From Alphaproteobacteria bacterium (GTDB lineage Bacteria > Pseudomonadota > Alphaproteobacteria > Micavibrionales > Micavibrionaceae), in NCBI GenBank assembly GCA_021775955.1, contig JAJFGU010000021.1:62001-126000 (forward strand): a stretch of DNA of 64,000 nucleotides. The letters run 5' to 3'. This document shows, one piece after another, positions 8,703 to 18,019 of this stretch. A program made the translations under genes and the position numbers. Numbering within the stretch: position 1 is the first letter of the stretch; each line of letters begins with the position of its first letter. The notes beneath the pieces are model-generated. The model was given only the letters and a program-made list of their open reading frames with translations, searched no databases and was not told the DNA's origin.

Positions 8703-9659
8703 ACCGCCACCAAGAACACAGAATTTAGCACAGTGGTGATGGTTGAGCAGAACGGATTTATCAGCTTCTTTTAAGGTTGCGCCCAATTCGAATTCCTTAT
8801 CATAGGCCAGCAACGTACAAGCCAGAACCGCCGGCTTGTCCGCGCCTTTACGCTTGACCACCATACGGGAAGACGAACACATCATATCATCGGGGCGGGC
8901 ACCTAAAATATCCCAGCAAGCCGTTGTAATTTCCGGCACCTCGACGGTTTCATCCATTTCCGGGAACAAAACCAATTCCCGCTTATTATAAGCGTCAATC
9001 GCAACATCCTCTTTTTTAAAAAGAGTAGCAAAACCATCACGCAATTCATCTTCTTTCTCACCCCAGCGCGTGCGCCCGGCAATATCGATGGTAAAACCAT
9101 TGTCAGACAGCCACTTTAATCCTTTAATCATCGGCGCCCAGCTTTTGGCTCCGCGCTCTTGTTCATGCATGTCCTGATTAAAATGATCGACGGAAACCCG
9201 GATCGTCATTTGATCGCCGTAGCGTTCTTTTAACGCCAGCAGAGGTTCAGAAATTTTCTTGCGCTGCATGGGCAGCATCGCATTGGTAAGGACGAGAAGT
9301 TTAAAGCCGCGCTGCAAACATTCCTCTATGATCTTGATAATATCGGGGTTCATAAACGGCTCACCGCCGGTGATTCCTATTTCTTCCGTTGGAATTCTAT
9401 CCCGCTCTATTTCATCGAGATAGGTGCAAATCTCATCATAGGTGAGATAAACCAGCGCGTCATTTTTCGGTGAGGATTCAATATAACAATTGGCGCAGGT
9501 CAAATTACACAGCGTCCCGGTGTTAAACCACAACGTCTTCAGCGCTGTGAGATCAACCCATGCTCGCCGCTCTCCCTTGGCGGTAACCTGCGGGTCGGAA
9601 AACTTATCTTTTGGCTGCGCGGAAGGTTCCATGAGGGCATATTCGCATGAACAAGCCAC
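8682..9659 (-). CDS. Radical SAM protein next to the arsenosugar genes
   Basis: The radical SAM cluster motif CNLTCANC (CxxxCxxC) binds the 4Fe-4S cluster, and GITGGEPFMNP is the SAM-binding GGE region. Near the C-terminus there is a cysteine-rich tail (HCAKFCVLGGGSC) that could hold a second cluster or bind substrate. Canonical ArsS, which makes the adenosyl-arsenic bond, has a different C-terminal domain, so this may be an analogue or unrelated; position is the only link. It begins 12 nt after the sucA stop on the same strand and may be read with it. The start is GTG 9659, or ATG 9632; neither has a strong ribosome site. Confidence 0.75.
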   Translation of the reverse strand: MACSCEYALMEPSAQPKDKFSDPQVTAKGERRAWVDLTALKTLWFNTGTLCNLTCANCYIESSPKNDALVYLTYDEICTYLDEIERDRIPTEEIGITGGEPFMNPDIIKIIEECLQRGFKLLVLTNAMLPMQRKKISEPLLALKERYGDQMTIRVSVDHFNQDMHEQERGAKSWAPMIKGLKWLSDNGFTIDIAGRTRWGEKEDELRDGFATLFKKEDVAIDAYNKRELVLFPEMDETVEVPEITTACWDILGARPDDMMCSSSRMVVKRKGADKPAVLACTLLAYDKEFELGATLKEADKSVLLNHHHCAKFCVLGGGSCSVID

Positions 9660-9671
9660 AAGGATACAGGC

Positions 9672-12590
9672 TTATTTAATTGTAAGTGCCTCGTCGATCA
9701 GCTTGGCCTGTTCGGCCTGGTGGCGGGACATAAGGCCTGTCGCCGGGGCGGCGGCATTGGCCCGACCGGCATATTTGGCGCGGCCTGCCTTGTGCTCAAC
9801 CTTGGCCAGCAGGGCTTCGATACGCGGCTCGACAAAGAACCAGGCTCCCTGATTTTTCGGCTCTTCCTGGCACCAGACCACATCGGCGTTTTTGTATTGT
9901 GCCAGCTCATCGCCCAGCGCACTTAAGGGGAAAGGGTAAATCTGTTCGACGCGGATGATATTAACATCCTTGATACCACGCTCGCGGCGCTCGGCCAGAA
10001 GATCGTAATAAACCTTGCCGGTGCACAACACCACACGCTTGGTTTCATCCGGCGGCGCCAGATCATCATAATCATCATCCCAAAGGAAACGGTGGAAGGT
10101 AGAGCCGTCGGTAAACATATCGGCAGGAGATACAGCCAGCTTGTGCCGCAGCAGCGATTTTGGCGTCATAACAATCAGAGGCTTTCTGAAATCGCGCAGC
10201 ATTTGTCGGCGCAGTGCATGAAAATAATTAGCCGGGGTGGTGCAGTTACAAACCTGCCAGTTGTCTTCAGCCGATAATTGCAAAAAGCGCTCGAACCGCG
10301 CGGAGGAGTGCTCTGGCCCCTGCCCTTCATAGCCGTGGGGTAAAAGCAGTGTCAGACCCGACATACGCAACCACTTAATTTCACCAGCGGCGATAAACTG
10401 GTCGATAATCACCTGCGCGCCATTGGCAAAATCACCGAATTGCGCCTCCCAAAGGGTGAGCGTTTTCGGATCGGCCAGCGAATAGCCGTATTCAAAGCCA
10501 AGCACCGCCATCTCGGAAAGCGGGCTGTCGTGGATTTCGACCCTGGGCTGGTTCGGGGCAATGTGCTGGATCGGGATATGTTTGTTTTCATTTTCCTGGT
10601 CGTACCAGATCGCGTGGCGGTGCGAAAATGTGCCGCGCCCGACATCCTGACCCGACAGCCTGATGGCATAACCGTCTTTGAGCAGCGTGCCAAACGCAAG
10701 TGCCTCCGCCGTTGCCCAGTCGAACCCTTCGCCGCTTTCAAGCATTTTACTTTTGGCATCAAGGACGCGCTGCAGCTTTTTGTTAATGGTAAAACCTTCC
10801 GGCACATCGGTCAGCGTTTTACCGACATTCTTCATATCGTCTTTGGAAATATCCGTCTCACCGCGTCGTTCCTCACCAGACGCCGTTTCCATCCCCTGCC
10901 AGGCGCCTTCAAGAAAATCAGCATCATTGGGCTTGTAGCTTTTTGTCGCCTCGAAGGCCTCATCAAGATAGCCGACAAACTCATCAACCATCGCCTGGCC
11001 TTCTTCTTCGGTAATCACCTTCTCGGCGATGAGCTGCTTGTTGTATTTTGAGCGCGCAGTTTCCTGCTCTGCAATTTTTTTGTACATCAGCGGCTGGGTA
11101 AAAGCGGGCTCATCGCCTTCGTTGTGGCCATAGCGGCGATAACAGAAAATATCGATCACCACATCGCGCTTGAATTCCTGCCGGAACTCCGTGGCGATAC
11201 GCGACACATGCACCACAGCCTCCGGGTCATCGCCATTGACATGAAAGATCGGTGAAGACAACATCTTTGCCACATCGGTCGAATACGGACCCGAGCGGCT
11301 GAATTTCGGCATGGTGGTAAAGCCGATCTGGTTGTTAATCACCACATGAATCGTGCCGCCGACGCGGTAGCCGGGAAGCTCGGAAATCATCAGGGTTTCG
11401 GCCGTGATACCCTGTCCTGCAAAGGCCGCATCGCCATGAAATATCAAAGGCAGGACTGTTGTGCCTTCCTGATCATCACGCTGTTTTTGCTTTGCGCGCA
11501 CTTTGCCGCTAACAACCGGATTGACAAACTCCAGATGCGAAGGATTGGCGGTCAGAGACAAATGAATTTTATTGTCATCAAATTCCCGGTCGGCAGAGGT
11601 TCCGAGGTGATATTTCACATCGCCTGATCCCATGACATCATCCGATGTTGAAGACTGCCCCTGAAATTCCGCGAAGATTGTTGTAAAAGGCTTGCCCATG
11701 ACATTGGCCAGCACATTAAGCCGCCCCCTATGCGCCATACCGATAATGATCTCTTCCAGACCCAGCTGGCCACCGCGTTTTATGATCTGTTCAATCGCCG
11801 GAATCAACGCTTCGCCGCCATCAATGCCAAATCTTTTGGTGCCCGTATGTTTCTTTTGCAAAAACTGCTCAAAGCTTTCAGCGGCAATCAAACGCTGCAA
11901 AATGGCCTTCTTGCCGTTCTCTGTGAAATCCGTTTTGTTACGCAACTGCTCAATGCGTTGCTGAATCCATTCTTTTTCATCCGGGTCCGTCAAATGCATA
12001 TACTCTACGCCAATGGTGCCGCAATAAGTCTGCTCAAGCGCAGCAATAATATCACTCAGCGTCGCATATTCCATTCCCAGCGAGCCACCGATAAAAATCT
12101 GACGATTGTAATCACTATCGGTAAAGCCGTAATGGGCCGGGTCAAGCTCGGGGTGATATTCTTTTTCTTTGAGCTGCAACGGATCGAGATCGGCCAGCAT
12201 ATGCCCGCGTGTGCGGTAGGACCGGATAAGACGCAGCGCCCAAACAGAATCAAGAGTCGCGCGCTGGACATCAGCTTGCGAGGCTTGTGCATTGGCCGCC
12301 TGCGGCAATTGCGCCCCTTCTTCCATAGCATGAACCTGCTCGCCATCGATATGGGCGCCCGCCCCCATATGATCAAACTTGCGTGCGCTTTTGCGGTTTT
12401 CCGCCGGAGTCCAGCTTGCGCCGTGCAATTCCTGGAGCAGAGCCACCTCATCATCATTCAGCCCGGTAAAAAACTCACGCCAGCTGTCATCGACCTTGCC
12501 GGGATTGGAGAGAAACTCGCTATAGAGATGCGCAATATATTCCGCATTGGTGCCAGTTAAAAATGATTGATTTTGGTTTGTCTGAGCCAT
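9672..12590 (-). CDS. sucA: 2-oxoglutarate dehydrogenase E1 component
   Basis: Thiamine-diphosphate-dependent decarboxylase of the 2-oxoglutarate complex, 972 residues, full length. Recognisable parts are the N-terminal NAEYIAHLYSEFL helix that contacts the complex, MAHRGRLNVL, FHGDAAFAGQG (diphosphate and metal site), RRYGHNEGDEPAFTQPLMY, and the transketolase-like LLPHGYEGQGPEHSSAR. The short spacing to the radical SAM gene below and the lack of a terminator suggest read-through. In most relatives sucB follows directly; here about 7.2 kb of other genes intervene. Confidence 0.98.
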   Translation of the reverse strand: MAQTNQNQSFLTGTNAEYIAHLYSEFLSNPGKVDDSWREFFTGLNDDEVALLQELHGASWTPAENRKSARKFDHMGAGAHIDGEQVHAMEEGAQLPQAANAQASQADVQRATLDSVWALRLIRSYRTRGHMLADLDPLQLKEKEYHPELDPAHYGFTDSDYNRQIFIGGSLGMEYATLSDIIAALEQTYCGTIGVEYMHLTDPDEKEWIQQRIEQLRNKTDFTENGKKAILQRLIAAESFEQFLQKKHTGTKRFGIDGGEALIPAIEQIIKRGGQLGLEEIIIGMAHRGRLNVLANVMGKPFTTIFAEFQGQSSTSDDVMGSGDVKYHLGTSADREFDDNKIHLSLTANPSHLEFVNPVVSGKVRAKQKQRDDQEGTTVLPLIFHGDAAFAGQGITAETLMISELPGYRVGGTIHVVINNQIGFTTMPKFSRSGPYSTDVAKMLSSPIFHVNGDDPEAVVHVSRIATEFRQEFKRDVVIDIFCYRRYGHNEGDEPAFTQPLMYKKIAEQETARSKYNKQLIAEKVITEEEGQAMVDEFVGYLDEAFEATKSYKPNDADFLEGAWQGMETASGEERRGETDISKDDMKNVGKTLTDVPEGFTINKKLQRVLDAKSKMLESGEGFDWATAEALAFGTLLKDGYAIRLSGQDVGRGTFSHRHAIWYDQENENKHIPIQHIAPNQPRVEIHDSPLSEMAVLGFEYGYSLADPKTLTLWEAQFGDFANGAQVIIDQFIAAGEIKWLRMSGLTLLLPHGYEGQGPEHSSARFERFLQLSAEDNWQVCNCTTPANYFHALRRQMLRDFRKPLIVMTPKSLLRHKLAVSPADMFTDGSTFHRFLWDDDYDDLAPPDETKRVVLCTGKVYYDLLAERRERGIKDVNIIRVEQIYPFPLSALGDELAQYKNADVVWCQEEPKNQGAWFFVEPRIEALLAKVEHKAGRAKYAGRANAAAPATGLMSRHQAEQAKLIDEALTIK

Positions 12591-12678
12591 TAAGCCTGTC
12601 CTTGTTCCTGAAGGTATAACGCAGCGTTAGAAAGATATTAGCACGGTTGGACACCAAAGCCAGTGCCCAAGCGGAAAG

Positions 12679-13236
12679 TTATTCATCGTCTATTTTTAGG
12701 GCTGCGGCGAGTTGCGCTATAGCGGAATCCTCGGCGGCGCTGATATTGGCCGGGTGGTTTGCATCATCCTTGGAAAGCCCGGAAAAACCACCGACGATCT
12801 TACCGGCAATCCCGGCGAAAAAGCCTTCATCCTCAGGTATGTCATCAAAGGCATTAAACTCGCCATAAGCCTGGCCCACTGTCGTTGCGATTTCCAGCAG
12901 CGCCGCCCGGTAATTTTTAGCGTCGCCAAGCCCTGGTTTTTGCTTCAAAAGAGCAATTGCCTTCTCACAATCGGGCAGAATATTAAACGCGCGGTCAGTC
13001 CAATCGAGCCAGAACGGCTCGCGTTTTAAAGTCTCGCGCGCAATATCATCAACCAGACCGGGGCCGTCATATTCTTTGGCCACAGCCTTGATGCAAACAG
13101 CAAGAGAGGTCATCTCACGCTCGTCATCAATCTCGCCGTCTTCGTCATCGGCATGGGAAACCCAAACCCCGACCTTATAAGGGAGGCTGACCAGTAGATC
13201 GGTTTCTTCATCAGAGAAAATTGATAGCTCGCTCAT
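12679..13236 (-). CDS. Uncharacterised protein, paralogue of the gene at 13252
   Basis: A soluble acidic protein of 185 residues with no signal peptide or membrane segment. It shares with its neighbour the opening pattern VSLPYKVGVWVSHADD, a central run of predicted helices with FWLDWTDRAFNI, and a C-terminal section after a Gly-rich stretch (GKIVGGFSG). I do not recognise the family. It begins 15 nt after the stop of its paralogue, with GAAGGA upstream, so the two form a pair within the sucD-sucA interval and are read towards sucA. Confidence 0.75.
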   Translation of the reverse strand: MSELSIFSDEETDLLVSLPYKVGVWVSHADDEDGEIDDEREMTSLAVCIKAVAKEYDGPGLVDDIARETLKREPFWLDWTDRAFNILPDCEKAIALLKQKPGLGDAKNYRAALLEIATTVGQAYGEFNAFDDIPEDEGFFAGIAGKIVGGFSGLSKDDANHPANISAAEDSAIAQLAAALKIDDE

Positions 13237-13251
13237 AAAATGTCCTTCATC

Positions 13252-13812
13252 TTATATATAGCGCATTCCCAGAGCCTGTGCCAAAGCACCAAGGGTTTTG
13301 CGCTCACTTGCGGAAATATTTAAAAACTGTTCGAGAGATTTATAAGGCTGCTTGCGTATAGATGCCTTTATCATGCCCGTATAATAGCTGATATAAACAG
13401 GGAGCCTGCTGGCAAAAGACTGATTGGGATCGTATTCACGAAACGCCAACGCCACAGCTTCGGCAACTTCGATCAGATGTTGTTTGAAGGCGCTGACTTC
13501 CTTTTCATCGACCGCGGCATAGAGCACATCAATCGCCACGCGGCAGTCTTCCTCCATGTTGCCGAGATTTTTGCCCCAGCCATCCCACTCATTTTGTTTG
13601 TCTACGGTTTCGCTGATAATATGCTGCACGGATTCCGAACCGAACACCTCATGCGCAAAACCGTTTAGAATATTAGATAAAGCCTGGAGCTCCTGCGCGT
13701 CGGCCTGGTCACCGCCGGCGGAATCGCTTTCCGATACCCACAGCCCGACCCGGTAAGGCAGGCTGACGATATTGGTTCTCTGGTCATCGCTTAACTGGTT
13801 TAAAAAGCTCAT
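13252..13812 (-). CDS. Uncharacterised protein, paralogue of the gene at 12679
   Basis: 186 residues, acidic, apparently cytoplasmic. The motif VSLPYRVGLWVSESD aligns with the same part of the downstream gene, and both contain a Trp-rich middle (EWDGWGKN here). The C-terminal third differs: it is more basic and Tyr-rich (PVYISYYTGMIKASIRKQ) where the paralogue has Gly-rich sequence. No function can be given. The tandem duplication and the conserved first 25 residues suggest a small family whose members interact or act in sequence. Confidence 0.75.
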   Translation of the reverse strand: MSFLNQLSDDQRTNIVSLPYRVGLWVSESDSAGGDQADAQELQALSNILNGFAHEVFGSESVQHIISETVDKQNEWDGWGKNLGNMEEDCRVAIDVLYAAVDEKEVSAFKQHLIEVAEAVALAFREYDPNQSFASRLPVYISYYTGMIKASIRKQPYKSLEQFLNISASERKTLGALAQALGMRYI

Positions 13813-13873
13813 AGGAAGGCATAGTACAATGAATTTCCTATCGCCTCAAACCCGTATTTACGTGCCTTCCCAA

Positions 13874-13993
13874 TTAAAACGGCAGATACAGATCCACCCA
13901 ATACCACAGATCATTCGACACATTGTCATCTATAATGTTTACCATTGCCCCGATAACCGCCATGGTTGCCAGTCCATACAGATAATTTGCCAT
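13874..13993 (-). CDS. Small membrane peptide, 39 residues
   Basis: The ATG at 13993 is preceded by TAGGAGACG, a strong ribosome site at good spacing. The peptide starts MANYLYGLATMAVIGAMVNI, one clear hydrophobic segment, and continues with an acidic and aromatic tail ending in LYLPF. It has no known family that I can name. It lies between sucD and the two uncharacterised paralogues on the same strand, 61 nt upstream of the gene starting at 13812, so it may be the first gene of that unit. The good translation signal and a clean single-pass membrane design support it. Confidence 0.6.
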   Translation of the reverse strand: MANYLYGLATMAVIGAMVNIIDDNVSNDLWYWVDLYLPF

Positions 13994-14214
13994 TTTTCGT
14001 CTCCTACGCGTTGCTGGTTTCCTACAGGTATATCGTTGCAAGGAGAATGCCAAAATTTTTCATAACTTTTTAGTGTGAGGGCGTGCGGCGCTCTGGGGAA
14101 TATCATTCAATTTCAATAACTTATAATCGCACATACCCCAAAGCATAGACGGCAAAAACCACCCTTTTTGCTACCGCTCGGCAATATTTTCCGTAATTTT
14201 AAGTTTAAGGGGAA

Positions 14215-15090
14215 TTAAGCCGCCATCGCCTCTTTTACAGCCTCACCCAGCGTGGCTGGGGATTCGGAAATGGCAAAACCCGCTTTGCGCATCGCGTCGA
14301 ATTTGGACTCGGCGGTGCCCTGACCGCCGGAGATAATCGCCCCGGCATGACCCATGCGTTTGCCCGGCGGGGCTGTCGTTCCGGCAATAAAGCCGGCAAT
14401 CGGCTTTTTGTTTTTCTGCGCCGCATAGAATTCCGCCGCTTCTTCTTCGGCTGTGCCGCCGATCTCACCGATCATCAAAATCGCTTCGGTTTCATCATCG
14501 GCCAGGAATAGCTCGAGACAATCGATAAAATTCGTGCCATTTACGGGGTCACCGCCAATACCGATACAGGTGGTCTGACCCAGCCCAACCGCGCCGGTTT
14601 GCGCCACGGCCTCGTAAGTCAGCGTGCCGGAGCGGGAAACAATTCCAACCTTGCCGCGCGTATGAATATGGCCGGGCATAATGCCGATTTTGCATTCATC
14701 AGGCGTAATCACGCCGGGGCAGTTCGGCCCAACCAGCCGGGTTTTTGAATTTTCCAACGCGCGTTTGACCTTGACCATATCCAGCACCGGAATGCCTTCG
14801 GTGATACAAATCGCAAGCTCAATTTCCGCGTCAATTGCCTCCATAATCGCATCAGCGGCGAAAGGCGGCGGCACGTAAATCACAGATGCATTGGCGCCGG
14901 TTTTTTCGCGCGCTTCGGCCACAGTGTTGAAAACCGGCAGATCGAGATGAGTGGTGCCGCCCTTGCCCGGAGTGACGCCGCCAACCATATTGGTGCCGTA
15001 TTCAATGGCCTGTTCACTGTGGAATGTGCCCTGCGCCCCCGTAAAACCCTGACAAATCAGTTTGGTATCCTTGCCAACTAGTACAGCCAT
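14215..15090 (-). CDS. sucD: Succinyl-CoA synthetase alpha subunit
   Basis: It binds CoA and carries the phosphohistidine in the succinate-to-succinyl-CoA reaction. The Rossmann CoA-binding part has [16 protein letters not shown] and [22 protein letters not shown] follows, and the active histidine is in [11 protein letters not shown]. Its 291 residues match the family. ATG 15090 has GGAGACAAAA upstream; the frame is open further up but those residues are not family-like. sucC lies 1.4 kb away, separated by a plus-strand gene, although the two subunits normally overlap in an operon. Confidence 0.97.
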   Translation of the reverse strand: MAVLVGKDTKLICQGFTGAQGTFHSEQAIEYGTNMVGGVTPGKGGTTHLDLPVFNTVAEAREKTGANASVIYVPPPFAADAIMEAIDAEIELAICITEGIPVLDMVKVKRALENSKTRLVGPNCPGVITPDECKIGIMPGHIHTRGKVGIVSRSGTLTYEAVAQTGAVGLGQTTCIGIGGDPVNGTNFIDCLELFLADDETEAILMIGEIGGTAEEEAAEFYAAQKNKKPIAGFIAGTTAPPGKRMGHAGAIISGGQGTAESKFDAMRKAGFAISESPATLGEAVKEAMAA

Positions 15091-15288
15091 TTTTGTCTCC
15101 GCGATATGTATGGTTAAATTACTGAAAAACAGGGAAAACCCCTCCAAAAGAGCTTAAGCAAGCCTAGGGAGGAAATCAACCGCCCTCCCTTTTTCGCCCC
15201 CCGTTTACAGTGTTACGGCAGCGGTTTTGACAGTTTTTCAGAGTTTTTTGGCTCAAAACCCCGTTTTTACGCATATTTTCACATAAAT

Positions 15289-15304
15289 TTTACATAGCGT
15301 TAAC
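15289..15304 (+). promoter_or_regulatory. Possible CtrA box
   Basis: TTTA-N7-TTAAC matches the alphaproteobacterial CtrA site TTAA-N7-TTAAC with one mismatch. It lies 82-97 nt upstream of the ATG at 15386. A match this short can occur by chance. Confidence 0.3.
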
Positions 15305-15369
15305 CATGCCAACCTTACAATTTGGTGACGATCGTACGTAAAAACACGTGCGGTTTACGCATGTTAACG
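15298..15369 (+). promoter_or_regulatory. Structured leader before the gene at 15386
   Basis: An outer stem pairs 15298-15309 with 15359-15369 (eleven pairs, one bulged C). Inside it a hairpin pairs 15333-15339 with 15346-15352 (seven pairs including one G-U, loop of six). The outer stem ends one base before the GAGGG ribosome site, so the fold could affect translation of the downstream gene. The remainder of the gap 15091-15385 holds a TTGACA hexamer and a hairpin at 15167-15194, with no recognisable gene. Confidence 0.4.
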
Positions 15370-15385
15370 AGGGTGTTGTGTAAAA

Positions 15386-16537
15386 ATGGCTGATTCTAAC
15401 AGCGATACAGAAAAGAAAAATGCTGTAAGAGAGCCTCCTTCTGTGAGGGAGCGAATTGCTTCCCTAGTGCAGCAAGTTAATTATTTGGTAGAGAAAATCA
15501 TCTATGAGACTTCTTCGACCCAGCAGCGCGCCAATGAGAGAGCAAAAGATGAACTGTTCACGCGCATAGTTGCGGAAGCTGAACAAAGTCGTGTGTCTAA
15601 AGAAACCAAGCAGCGTCCTCAATCGGAAGAACCGGCCATAACAACAACCGTCTCTTTAGGAAAAGATTTTGAAGAAAAATCGAATCCAATCGTGAAGACC
15701 CCTGACTACAAAGTCCCGGAATCCATTGCACCCTTGCTGCAGGAAATCACGAAGGGAGATCCGATATCTTATTCCATCATGGTCAATGTTCTGGGCAGTG
15801 AAAGCGGATTTAAAGCCAACGCCAAAAGCCCAACAGGTGTATCCGGCATTGCGCAAATGACCAATGGAACGCTGTATGAAACTCTGCATCGAATTAAGAA
15901 ATTACTGCCGCAAAAATATAGAAAAATCGTAGATGATAATATCATGAACGAAAGAACCGTTGATGACGATGGAACAGTTAAATATGTAGCTCGCATTAAG
16001 GATGGTGGTGACAGAGACGCCGTGCACACTCTTAAAAAAGAACCGGTTGTCGCCCTTATTGCCGCCCGGGAACATATAAGGTCATCAACCGAAGATGGAA
16101 AATCGCGCTTTAGAAAAGCAATAGAGGGAAAAATCAGTTGGCTTACTCATTTACACGAAGAAAACGGCGACCCCCTTCCTACCGAACGCATAGCAGCTCT
16201 GGAAAAGGAGTTAGACAGGCCTTTTACAGCCGCCGACGTTAAAACCTTTTATGTCTGTGGTGCAACCGGCGGGGCTGGACTACTAGCGGCGCTTGCAGAA
16301 CCGGGAGCAAAGAACCATAAGGCCGCCGACTACGCTCCTGCGCATGTTGTCGCAAACAACCCCAATGTTTTCAACGATGAAAAGGGCAGACCCAGAAACA
16401 TCGTGGACTTTTATAAATACATTGAAGATAAAGTTGGAAACGAGCCATTGCCAGAAAATCTAACACGCCCCGAACATCTTGACGTATCTCTCAACAATTA
16501 CCTGCAAGCTCAGAACTCTTTCTTCAACCTGTTCTAA
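15386..16537 (+). CDS. Lytic-transglycosylase-like protein
   Basis: 383 residues with no signal peptide. The first 100 residues are charged and probably helical or disordered. The middle (around residues 125-160) has [26 protein letters not shown], matching the catalytic Glu and Gly-Gln-Met pattern of SLT lysozyme-like domains; [12 protein letters not shown] later may be the second half of the fold. Peptidoglycan cleavage is therefore likely, but export would need a non-Sec route. Its composition is more AT-rich than the flanking suc genes. It lies opposite them, between sucD and sucC, and its stop region overlaps the sucC end. Confidence 0.65.
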   Translation: MADSNSDTEKKNAVREPPSVRERIASLVQQVNYLVEKIIYETSSTQQRANERAKDELFTRIVAEAEQSRVSKETKQRPQSEEPAITTTVSLGKDFEEKSNPIVKTPDYKVPESIAPLLQEITKGDPISYSIMVNVLGSESGFKANAKSPTGVSGIAQMTNGTLYETLHRIKKLLPQKYRKIVDDNIMNERTVDDDGTVKYVARIKDGGDRDAVHTLKKEPVVALIAAREHIRSSTEDGKSRFRKAIEGKISWLTHLHEENGDPLPTERIAALEKELDRPFTAADVKTFYVCGATGGAGLLAALAEPGAKNHKAADYAPAHVVANNPNVFNDEKGRPRNIVDFYKYIEDKVGNEPLPENLTRPEHLDVSLNNYLQAQNSFFNLF

Positions 16538-17736
16538 GCCGCTTTCGCGTTTTGGACGGCATCGACAATCTTACTGGCCGCGTCGCCAAGATCATCGGCG
16601 GAGATGATCGGCAGGCCCGACGCGTTCATAATTTCCTTGCCCTTATCGACATTGGTGCCCTCGAGCCGCACCACCAGCGGTACGTTTAACGACACCTCCC
16701 TGGCCGCTGCGACAACACCTTCGGCAATCACATCACAGCGCATAATGCCGCCGAAGATGTTGACCAGAATCCCTTCGACCTTCGGATCGGACAGGATAAT
16801 TTTAAACGCCGCCGTGACTTTTTCTTTGTCCGCGCCACCGCCAACATCAAGGAAATTCGCAGGCTCACCGCCCTGCAGCTTGATAATATCCATAGTCGAC
16901 ATCGCAAGACCGGCGCCATTAACCATACAGCCGATATTGCCGTCCAGCGCGACATAGGACAGATCATATTTATGCGCTTCGCGTTCTTTTTCATCCTCTT
17001 CGGACTCATCGCGCATCTCGGCAACGTCCGGATGACGGAACAACGCGTTGTCATCGAAATTCATTTTTGCATCCAGCGCGATCACCTCGCCTGCGCCGGT
17101 CACGACCAACGGATTGACCTCGACAATCGAGGCATCAAGATCGGTAAACGCCTTGTACATCGCCATGACAAATTTGACACAGGATTTGTTTGCCGCACCT
17201 TCGAGCCCCAGACCAAACGCCACCTTGCGCGCATGAAAGCCTGAAATGCCGGTCGACGGATCAACACCGACTTTGATAATCTTTTCGGGGTGCGTTTCTG
17301 CAACTTCCTCGATATCCATCCCGCCTTCGGTTGACGCCATAATGGTAATGCGCGAGGTAGCACGATCAATCAGCAGCGACAAATACATTTCCTGCGCGAT
17401 GTCACAGCCGTCTTCGATATAAAGCCGCTGCACCTCTTTGCCGTCGGGGCCGGTTTGTTTGGTTACCAAAGTCTGGCCGATCATGGCTTCGGCAGCTTCG
17501 CGCACTTCTTCCTTGGATTTAACGATGCGAACGCCGCCTTTGCCCGAATCGTCGCCTTTAAAGCTCCCGGCACCGCGCCCGCCGGCATGGATTTGCGATT
17601 TCACCACCCAGACCGGGCCGCCGAGATTTTGCGCCGCTTTGACCGCTTCTTCCGCGCTCATCGCCGGATAGCCCTCGGGCGTCGGTACGCCGTATTTCCG
17701 CAAGAGTTCCTTGGCCTGATATTCGTGGATATTCAT
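16534..17736 (-). CDS. sucC: Succinyl-CoA synthetase beta subunit
   Basis: The ATP-grasp subunit that binds nucleotide and succinate, 400 residues. [18 protein letters not shown] at the start, [15 protein letters not shown] for nucleotide binding, EVNPLVV, and NFLDVGGGA and [15 protein letters not shown] in the ligase domain are all present. GGAGGCAATCTC upstream supports the ATG at 17736. Its 3' end overlaps the convergent gene at 15386 by 4 bp. Confidence 0.97.
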   Translation of the reverse strand: MNIHEYQAKELLRKYGVPTPEGYPAMSAEEAVKAAQNLGGPVWVVKSQIHAGGRGAGSFKGDDSGKGGVRIVKSKEEVREAAEAMIGQTLVTKQTGPDGKEVQRLYIEDGCDIAQEMYLSLLIDRATSRITIMASTEGGMDIEEVAETHPEKIIKVGVDPSTGISGFHARKVAFGLGLEGAANKSCVKFVMAMYKAFTDLDASIVEVNPLVVTGAGEVIALDAKMNFDDNALFRHPDVAEMRDESEEDEKEREAHKYDLSYVALDGNIGCMVNGAGLAMSTMDIIKLQGGEPANFLDVGGGADKEKVTAAFKIILSDPKVEGILVNIFGGIMRCDVIAEGVVAAAREVSLNVPLVVRLEGTNVDKGKEIMNASGLPIISADDLGDAASKIVDAVQNAKAA

Positions 17737-17873
17737 GAGATTGCCTCCGGTGGGTTCAGTGAAATAAAGCCTAACACTCTGATATGCGTTTTAAAATGGT
17801 AAATACCGCTCTATCCAGAAGCTTATGATTTTTAAGCGTTTTTGGGCGTTTGGATGACGAAAATAGCCTCTTT

Positions 17874-17903
17874 TTGACATAAAACACCCAAAAAGGGTAG
17901 AAT
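17874..17903 (+). promoter_or_regulatory. Strong sigma70-type promoter for the gene at 18020
   Basis: A perfect TTGACA (17874-17879), an 18-bp spacer and TAGAAT (17898-17903, five of six). Transcription would start near 17910, leaving about 110 nt of leader with a small GTCGT/ACGAC hairpin. Confidence 0.6.
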
Positions 17904-18019
17904 AATGGAAACGTCGTGAACGACGAAAAGCCCGACAATAAAGAGAATTTTAAAGAATTTGGGCCAGAATAATACAACTGCATTCGGCAAACGGTAGCGT
18001 AATAGAAAGTAAGGGTGTA

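Noticed and set aside
11730-12560. 276-codon plus-strand frame opposite sucA
   Set aside because: Shadow frame; sucA is unambiguous here.
14154-14173. GCAAAAA/TTTTTGC inverted repeat after sucD
   Set aside because: A/T-only stem core without a following T tract; too weak for a terminator.
15167-15194. GGGAGG/CCTCCC hairpin with five Ts, terminator-like on the plus strand
   Set aside because: No plus-strand gene precedes it, so it has nothing obvious to terminate; kept only as a curiosity in the 15091-15385 gap.
17916-17972. GTG-started 18-codon upstream frame before the gene at 18020
   Set aside because: Short, with weak ribosome site; may be chance in an AT-rich leader.
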